From the NCBI GenBank assembly GCA_964019695.1, contig OZ026531.1:9681701-9745700 (forward strand): a stretch of 64,000 nucleotides of DNA, given 5' to 3'. The stretch is from Loripinus fragilis. Its lineage: Eukaryota; Mollusca; Bivalvia; Lucinida; Lucinidae. A model generated the notes under the pieces. The model was not told the origin of the DNA and ran no database searches. It worked only from the letters and a program-made list of their open reading frames with translations. Below, piece by piece: positions 47,629 to 58,689 of the stretch (position 1 is its first letter; each line of letters starts with the position of its first letter). Position numbers and translations under genes: made by a program.

Positions 47629-47931
47629 CATCTATATTTTTCAGCATTTTTGTTGAGTTAAGCATGAAAAGTTTTCTGGTACAAGACCTGATAGACAGAG
47701 TATGTTCCCCTAGCTACTATTACCACAGACTAAATAGTTTTATAGTAGCCAGAAGGGTTTGGGCATGCCCAGGTACTGGTAGGTGTCAATGAATTCTTAT
47801 TATCATAATGGATCTCGGGGTGGAGATCTAAACAGGTTCTGATATATCATGCCTTTTTAGGGAACTGGAGGGAATGGAGAAAATACCCCTGGGGGATCAC
47901 AAAATGGGCCATCATTAGGAACAGAAATATA

Positions 47932-48051
47932 ATTGAGCGGGGACATGAGATTTCCAACAATGTGGCATTTTGTCAAGTGTAGACTCAGATGAGCCTGTGC
48001 AGCCTCCTTTTAAGCTTAGAAACTCTAAATAATGTTCAGTCAGCAGCTTAA
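47932..48051. mobile_element. MITE, family GAGCCGCGACATGAG, left half
   Basis: It begins GAGCGGGGACATGAGATTTCC and runs to the TTAA at 48048-48051, where the 1.7-kb insertion starts. The right half resumes at 49747. Confidence 0.75.
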
Positions 48052-49746
48052 AGGAAAGCGCAATACACCGTAACCGCTGATATAATTTAAAGGACTATAT
48101 CTTGGAAAGAATTTGTAAGCAAAGAAATTGCTTAAAAAGTATATATTCAATCAACTATCGCTATTTCAAATTTACGAAATTCGCTTTGGAATCCGCCTGA
48201 GGTAGCCGCCATGTTTTTATACCAGTGACGTCACTTACTCACATAGATTTTCTGGTCGGTTTACCATGCGCAAGGAGCGCTTGTGTCTTAACAAAATTAG
48301 CTGTCCATTTGTATTGAAACTTTGATTTAATTAGCGAGAAAAAAAGCTCAAGCGTGTGATAATGTGTAGTAAAAATAGTTATGGACTAATTGGATATAAT
48401 TTTGAGAAGCTAATTGGATGAACTGGAATTCAAAGTAAAATTTACGATATCAGTCTAACGGCCTTTTAACTATATATCTATCACAGTGTTAAAGTGTTAA
48501 ATCAATCACTTTTAAATCCACATCCCTTCATCATTTTTGCTTCGTTTTTACTCGAGGTTTTTATTAATGTCTTTTATACCGAAATATTTAACGCATTCTC
48601 GCTTCCTATTCAATTGTTTCTTAAATTTTAACAAAGTCAGAACTGTAAGAAATATAAACGCATTTCCTTACACATCTGCAAAAATGTACACGCCAACCGA
48701 CCCCACCGCAACATGATTTTTGCTGACATTGCGAGGGTAGATCTACTCCTTTTAATTATTAAACTCATAATGAATAAGCCAATAAAGCATTTACAAATAG
48801 TCTGGGCCTCAATCACAGAGAAAAAAAACATATATGAGAACGGATACTTTTTAAGTTCAAACGGACGGTACCTCGTCTAAAGATCGGCCATCTTTGAGAA
48901 GTTTTCTCTTGATATTTAATTGAGCACTCATAAGCTCTGGTCCCAGCCTATTCTCGAAGGCTTATCCAACAAAATCAACATACATTTACTCATCTTAACA
49001 TTTACACTTTTTATGCAAACGATATTTATTTCAGTTGTAGGACGAAAGCTCGTCTAACCATTTTGGCAAAACGGCCAAAATTTGCGAGAATGTGTAGAGA
49101 TATGTTACCCAATCTATGCCACGGACCCTGTGTAATCTAGTACCTGTGTTCACACGTGATTTGAACGAAGTTTAACTGTTAGAATAAGAAAAGAATTTCA
49201 TTATGTCCAATCTTGTTAACACAATGTGACCCGCAACTTATTTCACCCGCTGATCTATTTTTGACAGGAAAAAAAATTGGGGAATAAGCGCATGAAAAAG
49301 TTACACAAGATGGGTAACTTTTTCATTTCTTTATTACAGAGTTTAATAATTTAAGCTCCAGTTTTTAGGTCTTTCATTCCAGTCGATCTTTATTCAATAT
49401 ATAAACCAATGATACTCACAAAATAATAATAAAGTGTACACTCCAATATAATCCGACTCACATAAACAATGCGTCGCACACATTCTCAATACACACAGAT
49501 TGAGCGTAAATGACGTCACGTCCGGGATCCTGGCTCCCGCGCTCCAGGTAAAGCGCTTACAAAAACAAGAACCAAACCAAAAACTATGGCGGCGCTCTCA
49601 AGCAAACAAAAATCGCCGTGTTGGTATATTTAAACGGCGAGATATCATATTCAATCGTCTCCATTTTCCTATTCTCATCAAATTTATGTTGTGTGACACA
49701 TCTTGAACAAATACACTTCACGTTTTTTCATTTGTTGCGCTTTCCT
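48052..49746. mobile_element. TTAA-flanked non-autonomous DNA transposon, 1695 bp
   Basis: The ends are perfect 12-bp inverted repeats, AGGAAAGCGCAA (48052-48063) and TTGCGCTTTCCT (49735-49746), each flanked by TTAA. The host MITE is split exactly at the TTAA that is intact in the copy at 11613-11848. A TTAA duplication is the hallmark of piggyBac-type insertion, although the terminal bases differ from the common CCC start. The subterminal regions contain inverted TGACGTCAC motifs (48231 and 49511) and GCCGCCAT motifs. No transposase ORF was found. Confidence 0.75.
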
Positions 49747-49870
49747 TTAATATTCATTGAATATTTAAGCGACTAGCAAAGGCTCTGATCAGACTGCACG
49801 TATGCTCAGGTTGGTCTGAGGCTTTGCTGGTCGCACATACCACATTGTTGGAAATCTCATGTCGCGGCTC
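49747..49870. mobile_element. MITE, family GAGCCGCGACATGAG, right half
   Basis: It resumes with TTAATATTCATTG after the insertion and ends GGAAATCTCATGTCGCGGCTC, the inverse of the left terminus. Confidence 0.75.
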
Positions 49871-50359
49871 AAATATGATTGATGGGCATTTCTGAGATGT
49901 AGGTGTTTTCTGAAGTAGAGGGGGTGGGGCATGCCTAAGGGGGGACCTTTCGAGTCTGTCATTTAGAATTAGGATTTTTTTTTTGCAATACTTCATATCA
50001 ATAAATATCATGTCCACAAATTTCATAACAATCTGTCCAGTGGTTACCGATAAACTGCCCAGACAAAAGTAAAAGGAATAAAACTCATACTCTGCCATTG
50101 AATAAATTTTCAATGCATAAACAATCCATAACATAGCAGGGTATATTAGGGAAAAAACTTACTGAGAGTGGAAACAAAGCGCTTACCCCACCTTTCCCCT
50201 GAAAAAACATTGGGATAGACAAGGTTTTCCCAGACTGGGGAAAAAATGACTTGAGGGAATCCAACCAGTTACATTGGAATACTACTTAGAACAATACTAC
50301 TTGTGAGAATGTTGTTGTCAAACAAAAACTCAATCTCATACATAAATATAGCAAGAAGT

Positions 50360-51900
50360 GAGTGAGGCTCACATACCCCCGGCGGTAGCCATCAGAGGTT
50401 GAAACACTTTCAGAGAAAAGACAAAATTGTCAAAGATTTCATAATCCTAAATCAAGTAGTTTCTGAGAAAACTTTGATGAAAAATGTCCATATGTGTTAT
50501 ATAAGAGTGACTGAAGGAAAAATTTAAAATTTGAAAAAAGAAGGCAAAATGAGGATAGGCACCTTAGTTTTCATTTACACAATACACTTCTCCTACCTGA
50601 AAGTACACAAATAATTTCATAATCCTAAATCAAGTAGTTGCTGAGAAAACTCTGACAAAAAATGTCCATATGTGTTATATAGGAGTGACAGAAGGAAAAA
50701 TTGAAAAAGAAGCCAAAATGAGCTTTAGCATCTTTATTTTCATTTACACAATACACTTAGCCTAGTTGAAGGTGTACACTAAATTTGAAAACACTGGCTC
50801 CAATAGGAGCCAAGAGATCTGCGACAGAAATTTTCATTGGAGAGAAAGAAAAATGAATAAATAAAGGGACTGATAAGCAATATGTGGCTGTTCTTTTATT
50901 ACACAATACAACTAATCACTATCAAGCTTTGTACCAAATTTCAGAATCCTAACTCAAGTAGTTGCTGAGAAATCTTTGACAGAAAAATGTCTATTTGTAT
51001 TATATAAGAGTGAAAGAAGGAAAAAATGAAAATTTGAAAAAAGAAGGCAAAATGAGGAATAGCATCTTAATTTCTATTTACACAGTACACTTTGCCTTCC
51101 TGAAGGTGTACACAAAATTTGAAAACAATGGCTCTAATAGGAATTGAGAAATCTGTGACAGAAATTTCCATTGGAGAGAAAGAAAAATGAACAAATAAAA
51201 AGACTGATATGTGGCTGTTCTTTTGTTACACAATACAACTCATCACTATCAAGCTTTGAACCAAATTTCAGAGTCCTAACTCAAGTGGTTGCTGAGAAAA
51301 ATTTGACAGAAAAATGTCCATATGTATTATATAAGAGAGAGAAGGAAAAAAAGAAAATTTGAAAAAAGAAGGCAAAATGAGGGTTAGCATCTTAATTTCC
51401 ATTTACACAGTACACTTTGCCATCCTGAAGATGTAAACAAAATTTGAAAACACTGGCTCCAATAGGAGCTGAGAAATCTGTGACAGAAATTTCCATTGGA
51501 GAGAAAGAAAAATGAACAAATAAAGGGACTGATAAGCAATATGTGGCTGTTCTTTTGTTACACAATACAAGTCATCACTATCAAGCTTTGTATCAAATTT
51601 CAGAATCCTAACCCAAGTAGTTGCTGAGAAATCTTTGATGAAAAATTTTTCTATTGGAGAGAAAGAAAAATGAACAAATAAAGGGACTGATAAGCAATAT
51701 GTGGCTGTTCTTTTGTTACACAATACAACTCATCACTATCAAGCCTTGTACCAAATTTCAGAATCCTAATCCAAGTAGTTGCTGAGAAATCTTTGACCAA
51801 AAAAAAGTTTACAGACAAACAGACAGACAGACAGACAAACATAATTACAGAAAAGGCAAAAACTATATACCCCCTATATACTTCGTACCGGGGGTATAAA
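50360..51900 (+). repeat. Tandem-core element ending in a stem-loop (family 1)
   Basis: About four units of roughly 300 bp (shorter at the ends) share 'gatatgtggctgttctttt', 'tttcagaatcctaactcaag' and 'ccattggagagaaagaaaaa'. After the last unit come (GACA)n and the hairpin TATACCCCC..GGGGGTATA. The open frames here follow the repeat and are not genes. The same 3' end opens the window at 1-76. Confidence 0.8.
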
Positions 51901-52153
51901 AAGCACATGTATATAACATAACCATCATTAAGACTCAAAGCACAAGCTATTCAAATATTCATAAAGGCTGAAACCAGTCTGCTCAATTATAGAGACTAGT
52001 TAGAATGGTAAAAGTTTGTCTATAGCAAGTTTAATAACTCTACTTACTAGATAGTGAATAACAAAGGCACTGATCAGACTACATGTATTCACATTGCACA
52101 GGTTGGTCTGAGCCTTTGTTGTTTGCATACACCAAAGTCAGGTTTTCTTTTCA

Positions 52154-52817
52154 AAGGAAACAATAGAACTGGGGAGTAAACAGATGAGGACTTACCAGAC
52201 ATGAGTGCCATAGCCAATCAGAATGTCTTCTCTGTCATAAAGTCTGTCCAAGGAAACAATAGAACTGGGGAGTAAACAGATGAGGACTTACCAGACATGA
52301 GTGTCATAGCCAATCAGAATGTCTCCTCTGTCATAAAGTCTATCCAAGGAAACAATAGAACTGGGGAGTAAACAGATGAGGATTTACCAGACATGAGTGT
52401 CATAGCCAATCAGAATGTCTCCTCTGTCATAAAGTCTATCCAAGGAAACAATAGAACTGGGGAGTAAACAGATGAGGACTTACCAGACATGAGTGTCATA
52501 GCCAATCAGAATGTCTCCTCTGTCATAAAGTCTATCCAAGGAAACATTAGAGCTGGGGAGTAAACAGATGAGGACTTACCAGATATGAGTGCCATAGCCA
52601 ATCAGAATGTCTCCTCTATCATAAGGTCTGTCCAAGGAGACATTAGAACTGGGGAGTAAACAGATGAGGACTTACCTGACATGAGTGTCATAGCCAATCA
52701 GAATGTCTCCTCTATCATAAAGTCTGTCCAAGGAGACATTAGAGCTGGGGAGTAAACAGATGAGGACTTACCAGACATGAGTGCCATAGCCAATCAGAAT
52801 GTCTCCTCTGTCATTGG
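52154..52817 (-). repeat. Exact 96-bp minisatellite copying the 3' edge of exon 5
   Basis: Seven unit starts at 52161, 52257, 52353, 52449, 52545, 52641 and 52737 give a constant 96-bp period. Each unit contains, on the minus strand, the last 35-40 nt of WD40-gene exon 5 (GACATTCTGATTGGCTATG and so on), its donor CTG/GTAAGT and about 55 nt of intron. The copy at 52737 is the genuine exon edge; the six others lie downstream of it in the transcript. Unit-to-unit differences are a few bases. Confidence 0.9.
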
Positions 52818-52887
52818 CGAAACAGGAAGCGTAGATGGGAGTGGCGAAGTTCATTTCACGAATCAGCTGGTTTTCCTTGCTCCATAT
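52772..52887 (-). CDS. WD40-gene exon 5
   Basis: This 116-nt exon enters in phase 0 and leaves in phase 2. The acceptor is ATTATTCAG and the donor GTCTG/GTAAGT. It encodes IWSKENQLIREMNFATPIYA, then SCFANDRGDILIGYGTHV. It opens with the last two residues of a WD repeat (VK-IW split over exons 4 and 5), then the next blade. The phrase NxLIREMNF then FANxRGDILIG matches the pattern I recall for WDR87/WDR97-type proteins. The donor half is amplified six times in the adjacent 96-bp array. Confidence 0.8.
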
Positions 52888-54584
52888 CTGAATAATAAAA
52901 TATCAACTGTCAGCAATCATGATAATGGCTGAATTCTAATATCTAACCCTTTACTCTATAGGCTATTTTTAGATCATGACATCATTTTCTATTTTTAGAC
53001 AACATTGAAAGATATTTTTAGACATCATTGGAAAATGTTATAGAAAAATTAAGTAATGTTTTGAATGCTTTTGAAAATATTATGGAAAATGGAGCATTTG
53101 CTCCAAAAGAGCAAACGCTCCATTTTCCATATTATTTCCAAATACATGTCAAAAGGTGTTATTATGGAGTAAAGCGTTGCTAGCTCCTTTGAAGAGCTGA
53201 AATATATAGGACAAAGAATAAAGCTATCAGAACTGACACCTTGGCTCTGAAGATTAACAAAAGAAAATAATGCTATCTTCACCCCCAATTAATTCTACAA
53301 TATTTCTTTAATGTTTCCATAGCCCTAAAAAGGCATTTTTTTTCCAGAACATACACTTTCCTGTCCAAGACACCATTTCTTGTGAGTCATTACAAAAATC
53401 TTAATTTATTTTTTATTAAAAAAATAAATCAACGAAATCCATGTACATGTATTGGAAGTTTCCATTTGCTACCCTTTTACAAATCCTAATAATAATGTTT
53501 TATTTCTATCTAAAAAGTTTTGTTTTATATTTCACTTGTGAAACTATAATTTTTTGAAACATACATTAGGTTCAACTACTAGCATTGAAATGCATATGAG
53601 AACGCTACCACGTAGCGCAGTCAGTAACGCGTCTGCCTACAGATTCGTGCCTGACTGCAGATCTAGGGGTCGCGAGTTTGATTCCGGTCCGGTCCCATAC
53701 TTTCGTGGTGATTGATCATGAAATGATTTCTACGGTCATTCTCCTCCCTTCCGCTGATTCATTCAAGAAGGGTTGTTGTCAGTTACAAGCAAAAGTATGT
53801 GCACAAATTACTGCTTAACCACTTGTTCAAGCCTGCTTAGGAAAAAGTGTGGTTAGGTGAACTGACCGTCCCGCCATGACCATAGCTGTTGACCTGGGGT
53901 GTTAAGCAACAAAACAAACAACCTTTTTCATTCTGATGGACTTTCCCATATATGTGGATTAAAAAAATATTTGTTTTTAAGGGGTCAACTAATTAGCTGA
54001 CAAACTTCTATAAAATGATTATTTTTGTCTCTGAAGAATGTTTTTATCTTAGCAAACAGTGCTGACAGAGATGAAATGATGCTTTACGTGGCATTTCATC
54101 TTCACTGTTTGCCAAAGACCGTCACCCCATTGATGCTTGTAAAACTGATCAAGACCAACAATCCGAACATAATTGTCCAATCAGAGTTGTCCTTTCTTTC
54201 TCTGCTCTTAGAACATACTCAGCCATCATCAGATTGAGAAATCAATGAAAATATTTTTTAGTTTGAGTAATTAACCCTTCGTATCTGAAAAGTCTTACAA
54301 AGTACTTTTGCAAACAGTGAAGACCCAGATGAAATTCAGCATTTCATCAGGGTCTACACTGTTTGTAAAGGTTAAAAAGATCTCCAGACAAAAGAATACA
54401 TTTTTTTTTAAATTATAACCTGACACCCCTTGATATGTACAATGAACTATCCCAAGTTTAATGTATGAAACCAGAAGGAGGACTCCATAGGTATACAAAG
54501 GGTTACTAAGTTTGATAATGAGAGCCAGTCTAACTGGTATCCAGAATGAAAAGGGATAAGAAAGAGTTTTCAAAACTGACTTAC
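52888..54584. other. WD40-gene intron 4
   Basis: This intron holds a strong palindrome at about 53070-53150 ('aaaatggagc' arms), a family-B SINE at 53595-53930, and two ATGAAATGCC-family MITEs at 53920-54135 and 54270-54500. The rest shows nothing I recognise. Confidence 0.55.
53595..53930 (+). repeat. tRNA-derived SINE, family B, complete copy
   Basis: The head has an A-box (TAGCGCAGTCAGTAACG) and a B-box (GAGTTTGATTCC) in tRNA spacing. The body has conserved 'actttcgtggtgattgatc' and 'gaactgaccgtcccgcc', and the tail is AACAAAACAAACAA. A minus-strand relative is at 40195-40490 and a fragment at about 22595-22650. Confidence 0.8.
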
Positions 54585-54653
54585 CTTGACGAAGCCGTCT
54601 TTGCCTGCTGTCAGGAAGAGTTTTAAGGGAGGGCACTTGTCAATGGCTGTCAT
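54585..54653 (-). CDS. WD40-gene exon 4
   Basis: A 69-nt phase-0 exon. The acceptor is AATTTCAG and the donor GTCAAG/GTAAGT. It encodes MTAIDKCPPLKLFLTAGKDG then FVK, which is the inner strands of a WD40 blade: a hydrophobic strand, the GKDG turn and VK before the IW of exon 5. The split of the VK-IW motif between two exons makes the join to exon 5 certain. Confidence 0.85.
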
Positions 54654-54807
54654 CTGAAATTACATTATTACAGTAAATTCCCTTTATAACACCATGTTTA
54701 GGGTCCATAAGAATGAACCCTGCTTTAAGTGAATTACATTATAAAGGGAAAATTTCACTTATAACACCATGTTCGGGATCCGTAGGAATGGACCATGTTA
54801 TAACTTT

Positions 54808-54977
54808 GTTTGTTTGTTTGATTTGATTCTTTATGTCCCAGGCAACAATTTTTCAGTTATATCCGGACAGGTGTTCAAGGGGTTGAACCACTACTAAGCA
54901 AGGATTAATATGTCTTGCTCAAGGACACAAGGCAGTGACGCTGGGGAGGCTGGAACCCGCAACCCCTCGGTCTCGAG
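54808..54977 (-). repeat. tRNA-derived SINE, family A, head-truncated
   Basis: The core and (CAAA)n tail are present, and the B-box region reads GGGTTCCAGCC on the minus strand. The A-box part is missing at the right end. It interrupts a 'ggaccatgttata' repeat that continues on both sides. Confidence 0.7.
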
Positions 54978-55463
54978 AACCATGTTATAGGTGAATCATG
55001 TTATAAAGGAACAATTTCATATTTTTAAATTATACAGGAAAATGACCTATAATTCTTTTGTTAAATTCATAGGAATGGACCATGTTATAAGTGAATCACA
55101 TTATAAATTTAAAGGAGCAATTTCACTTATAACACCATGTTTGGGATCCATAGGAATGGACTGTGTTTTAAGTCATTCAAATTATAAAGAGACAATTTCA
55201 CAAAGGAATTGAAAGAAAATGACCAATTTCATGGTAATTTTCCTATAATTCCTTTGTAAAATTCCAGTGTAAAAACATTTGGTGGCCACAACATCACTGG
55301 GTTATATCCAAATCTGTGTTATAAAGGCTGCACTGTATATCTTTGGATATCTGATAGGGGTGGGGGGGGGCTTCCAATTATATCTAAATCACATCATCAC
55401 AGTACAGTGTTGTCCCTTTATAACATCATGTTTGGGGTCCAGAGGGATGGACTATGTTCTAAG

Positions 55464-55630
55464 TTTGTTTGATTTGATTCTTTAGGTCCCAGTCAACAAT
55501 TTTTCAGTTACCAGTATGTCGGGACAGGTCTTCCTGGGTTGAACCAGAATTAAGCAAGGATTAATGTGTCTGCTCAAGGACACAATGCAGTGACGCTGGG
55601 GAGGCTCGAACCCACAACCCACGGTCTTGA
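55464..55630 (-). repeat. tRNA-derived SINE, family A, head-truncated
   Basis: It has the same body as the other copies, with a B-box GGGTTCGAGCC on the minus strand. The A-box end is missing. It also sits within the 'ggactatgttctaag' repeat units. Confidence 0.7.
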
Positions 55631-56028
55631 ACACCATTTTATAAGTGAATCAGGTTGTATAGGAATAATTTCACATTCTTTAAATTATAGGAAATGACCT
55701 ATAATTCTTTTGTAAAATGCCATGGTGAAAAAATTGAGAGCCACAACATGTTTTATCCAAGTCTGTGTTATAGGGAGGTGTGATATAAAGGCTGCACTGT
55801 ATATCTTTGGATATATGATAGGGTTGGGGGCTTCCAATTATATCTAAATCATTCGTTCCCAATACATCCCAATCAATATCAGTGCACCTACAAAATTTGG
55901 TTAAATAATAAAATTCTATAAAGTTGTTCTCAGATATTGAGGAGAAACAAAATTGTCGAATGGAATGATGGAATGACAGACAACCTAAATCCAATATAGC
56001 GGGGCTATAAAAAGTCAGGACAGGTTAC

Positions 56029-56247
56029 CTCCAAACTGTGATCTTCATCCGGCTGATGACACTCTTGTAATGGCATAATCATGCCGCCTCCCTGGCTCAC
56101 ACCACGCTGCCAACTATCACGCCCAGAACATGACAACCTGTACATCACCAGTCGCCATCGGCAACCTAGGTATGTCATCACTTGGAGGGAGAGTGCCAGT
56201 ATGTCATCGTACATGCACAGTTGGGTGGGAACAGCAGGAAGTAAAAT
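56029..56247 (-). CDS. WD40-gene exon 3
   Basis: A 219-nt phase-0 exon. The acceptor is ATATTTTCAG and the donor TTGGAG/GTAACC. It encodes ILLPAVPTQLCMYDDILALS, then a tail with WRLVMYRLSCSGRDSWQRG and HQPDEDHSLE. The pattern of a short strand, a Y-x-LVMY-x-L strand, then an acidic D-E-D-H loop before the next blade matches WDR87/WDR97-type propellers as I recall them. The 73 codons are open in a single frame. Confidence 0.8.
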
Positions 56248-57034
56248 CTGAAAATATAAGCAATATTTAACCCTATATATATTAATGGATTCTTCCTTTT
56301 AGTGTGATACAATAAACTTGGATAGTCTATTGTACATATCTCTGGGCGTCAGCTTAGGAGTTTAGATAAATATTGATTTCTTTTGTCTGAAGATCTTTTT
56401 TACCTTTTTACAAACAGTGCAGACACTGCTGAAATGCCGAAATATTCAGCATTTCCTTGTTTGTAAACATTAAACATACCCGTTCAGGGTTTCAAATATA
56501 CAAAGGGTTAAAGCAGGACCTTGAGTACTTTGATTCTACTTCACACATATAAAGCCACCTAAAAATGGCCACAATCAACATTTTCAAATCTTGATACTTC
56601 ATAAGGGAATCAGATAAGCTAATAAAATTATTATAAAATGGGCCTTAATCTGAGAAAACCTGTCTTCTGGGGTTTTTATGAACAACAAAGGCGCAGATCA
56701 GCCTGCCCCTCTGTGCAGTTTGATCAGCACCTTTGTTATTCACTTTTTGTAAAGCATCATATGTAAACTTGATACAAGCATAATTTAAATTTTCTAGCTT
56801 GTCTCTGTAACTGAGGAGATTGGTGTGAGTCTCGCTTTGTCTGAAACCCCGAAGACAAGTTTTCTCGCAACGAGGCCCAAATAATAATCAGCTTCTGACA
56901 CGTCAGTCTAACATGCCTCTGGATACTAACTGTCCTCTCCATCCACTACACCTACCAATATACATATAAACATGCACACCACTAAGGCCCTCAACAGCTC
57001 ACTCAACAAGCACTTCAGTAATAAAACTAGAAAT

Positions 57035-57830
57035 GTGTCCATAGGACACGGATGCCCCCGATATTGCCAAATTCGCATAAATAGGGAATTTTCATTAACA
57101 AAGGGCAATAACTCCTGAAGGCATGATGCGATATGGGCCATTCTGAAACTTGAAGACATTATGGTACTTAATAATGTGACAAAGTTTCATAGAATTATAA
57201 TCAAAACTACTCATCTTAGAGAGCAGACGTCGTTTCAACCGACAAATTTTCATAAACTAAGGGCAATAACTCCTTAAAGCATGGCCCCATATAGAACATC
57301 ATCAAACTTGAGGAAGACATCATTGTACTAAACAGTGTGACAAAGTTTCATAAAATTCTGATCAAAAATATTCGACTTAGAGTGCAGACATCATTTAAAA
57401 CTGTGAATTTTCATGAACAAAGGGCCATAACTGCTGAAAGCATGGTGCGATATGGACCATTATCGAACTTGAAAAAGATATTATGGTACTAAACAATGTG
57501 ACCAAGTTTCATAAAATTCTGATCAAAAGTATTCGACTTAGAGAGCGGACATCGTTTAAAACGGTGAATTTTCATAAACAAAGGGCCATAACTACTGAAA
57601 GCCTGGTGCCATATAGACCATTATCGAGCTTGAAGAAGACATTATGATACTTAACAATGTTACCAAGTTTCATAAATTTCTGATAAAAAATATTCGAGTT
57701 AGAGAGCGGACGTCGTCGGGACAGACGTACGTAATTACGTATGTACTAAAGTACGTGCGTACGTACATACGGACAGACAGGGGTAACACTTAATGCCCCG
57801 GCCATTATCATGGCAGGGGCATAAACAGTG
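57035..57830 (+). repeat. Tandem-core element ending in a stem-loop (family 3)
   Basis: About five units of 150-160 bp contain 'aaagggcaataactcctgaa', 'gtgacaaagtttcataaaat' and 'gacttagagagcggacatcg'. Then comes a short run of 'gtacgtacgta' and GACA repeats and the hairpin ATGCCCC-GCCAT..ATGGC-GGGGCAT (57792-57822). It is similar in layout to families 1 and 2 but unrelated in unit sequence. Unit length and layout recall the bivalve pearl-type elements. Confidence 0.75.
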
Positions 57831-58259
57831 TTTTCTGACTCGGAAAAAATTGTCCCCCCAACGTTAAATTGAGTTTGAATCAATTAATTATTGTGTCACA
57901 ATAGGTCAAGGTCACCAAAATCTAATCACTTTTTTTGTTTTTTCACAATGATATAAATAAAGTTTGGCCAGAATACATCATTTTGTTCAGGAGATAACAT
58001 GCAGAATGCTATTTCGGTCTTGACCTTGAAAATAAGGTGAAGGTCACCAAAATATAATCTTCCCAACAAGGTATATATGCAAGCTTGGTTAAAATTCATC
58101 CTCTGGTTCAGAAGACATACCTACACATACAGTAAGGGCTGTGTTTTTTTTTTATTTGATTCTTTACGTCCCATCAACAATCTTTCAGTTAAACAGGGAC
58201 GGGTCTTCCTGGGTTGAACCAGTACTAAGCTAGGATAAATGTAGTAAGGGCTGTGTAAA

Positions 58260-58440
58260 ACGGCCACTCTCAAAAAGACCAAAAATTGGTTTTTAAAACC
58301 AATTATTGCTTTATGCAGGTCAAAAGTATTGAAGAATGCTCCAAGGGGAGCATTCTGCAATATTTTCGACCTTCATTAAGCTACCATTTGTCATTAAGAT
58401 CTTTGTTTTGCCTATTTTTAAGTGGCTGTTTTACACAAGT
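58260..58440. mobile_element. fold-back element, AAAACGGCCACTC arms
   Basis: The left arm 'aaaacggccactctcaaaaa' faces the right arm 'tttttaagtggctgttttac'. Inner inverted repeats enclose 'gaatgctccaaggggagcattc'. A relative in opposite orientation is at 42365-42560. It is inserted next to a partial SINE. Confidence 0.65.
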
Positions 58441-58445
58441 TTTAC

Positions 58446-58570
58446 TGTACAACACTAATACTATCAACTCCCCACTCAATAAGTATATATGCTGTCTAAA
58501 TAACCTTCAGTATTCATGCCAGGTTGACCAGAGGCCTTCTTGTGGTTCTGTCTATCACTATTAGCCGAAT
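58446..58570 (-). pseudogene. Broken duplicate of the 3' end of WD40-gene exon 2
   Basis: On the minus strand it parallels 58630-58750: the exon codons for 'VIDSTTRRPLVNLA', the donor region and the 'caactccccactcaataagt' intron sequence. In this copy GCT-TTG has become GCA-TGA, a stop, and the donor GT context has changed to AAGGTTATT. It is a partial tandem duplication of an exon edge, now dead. Confidence 0.7.
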
Positions 58571-58689
58571 CATCACAGTTATATATGCATCTAGATACTA
58601 ACTATTCCCTCCATCCCCTCACCAACACACCCTATACACACAACACTAATACTGTCAACTCCCCACTTAATAAGTACTCTCTAAATTAC

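Larger units (their letters stand above)
42187..52771. other. WD40-gene intron 5, repeat-filled
   Basis: This 10.6-kb intron has no exon I accept. It holds a fold-back at 42365-42560 (relative of 58260-58440), fold-backs at 43087-43270, 43493-43675 and 45570-45762, a 'ggcggatccag' MITE at 45256-45436, MITEs at 46840-47115 and 47398-47628, a nested TTAA element at 48052-49746, a satellite-like element at 50360-51900 and the 96-bp array at 52154-52817. The stretch 43780-44600 resembles diverged satellite units with 'gggccataactc'. Confidence 0.55.
54654..56028. other. WD40-gene intron 3
   Basis: This intron holds diverged tandem units with 'tttcacttataacaccatg' and 'ataggaatggaccatgtta' at about 54670-55450, and two family-A SINE copies at 54808-54977 and 55464-55630 inserted in them. 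No exon was found. Confidence 0.55.
56248..58689. other. WD40-gene intron 2
   Basis: This intron holds an ATGAAATGCC-family MITE at 56270-56515, a fold-back at 56655-56885, a satellite-like element at 57035-57830, a partial SINE at 58147-58243, a fold-back at 58260-58440 and a broken duplicate of the 3' end of exon 2 at about 58446-58570. Confidence 0.6.

Noticed and set aside
51403..51938. Overlapping minus-strand ORFs with a repeated 'YLFIFLSLQ' phrase
   Set aside because: They follow the 300-bp tandem units of a satellite-like element, so the repetition is of DNA, not of protein domains.
52154..52817. Regular 96-bp spacing as a CRISPR-like array
   Set aside because: The whole unit is repeated without variable spacers, it contains a eukaryotic splice site, and the genome is animal.
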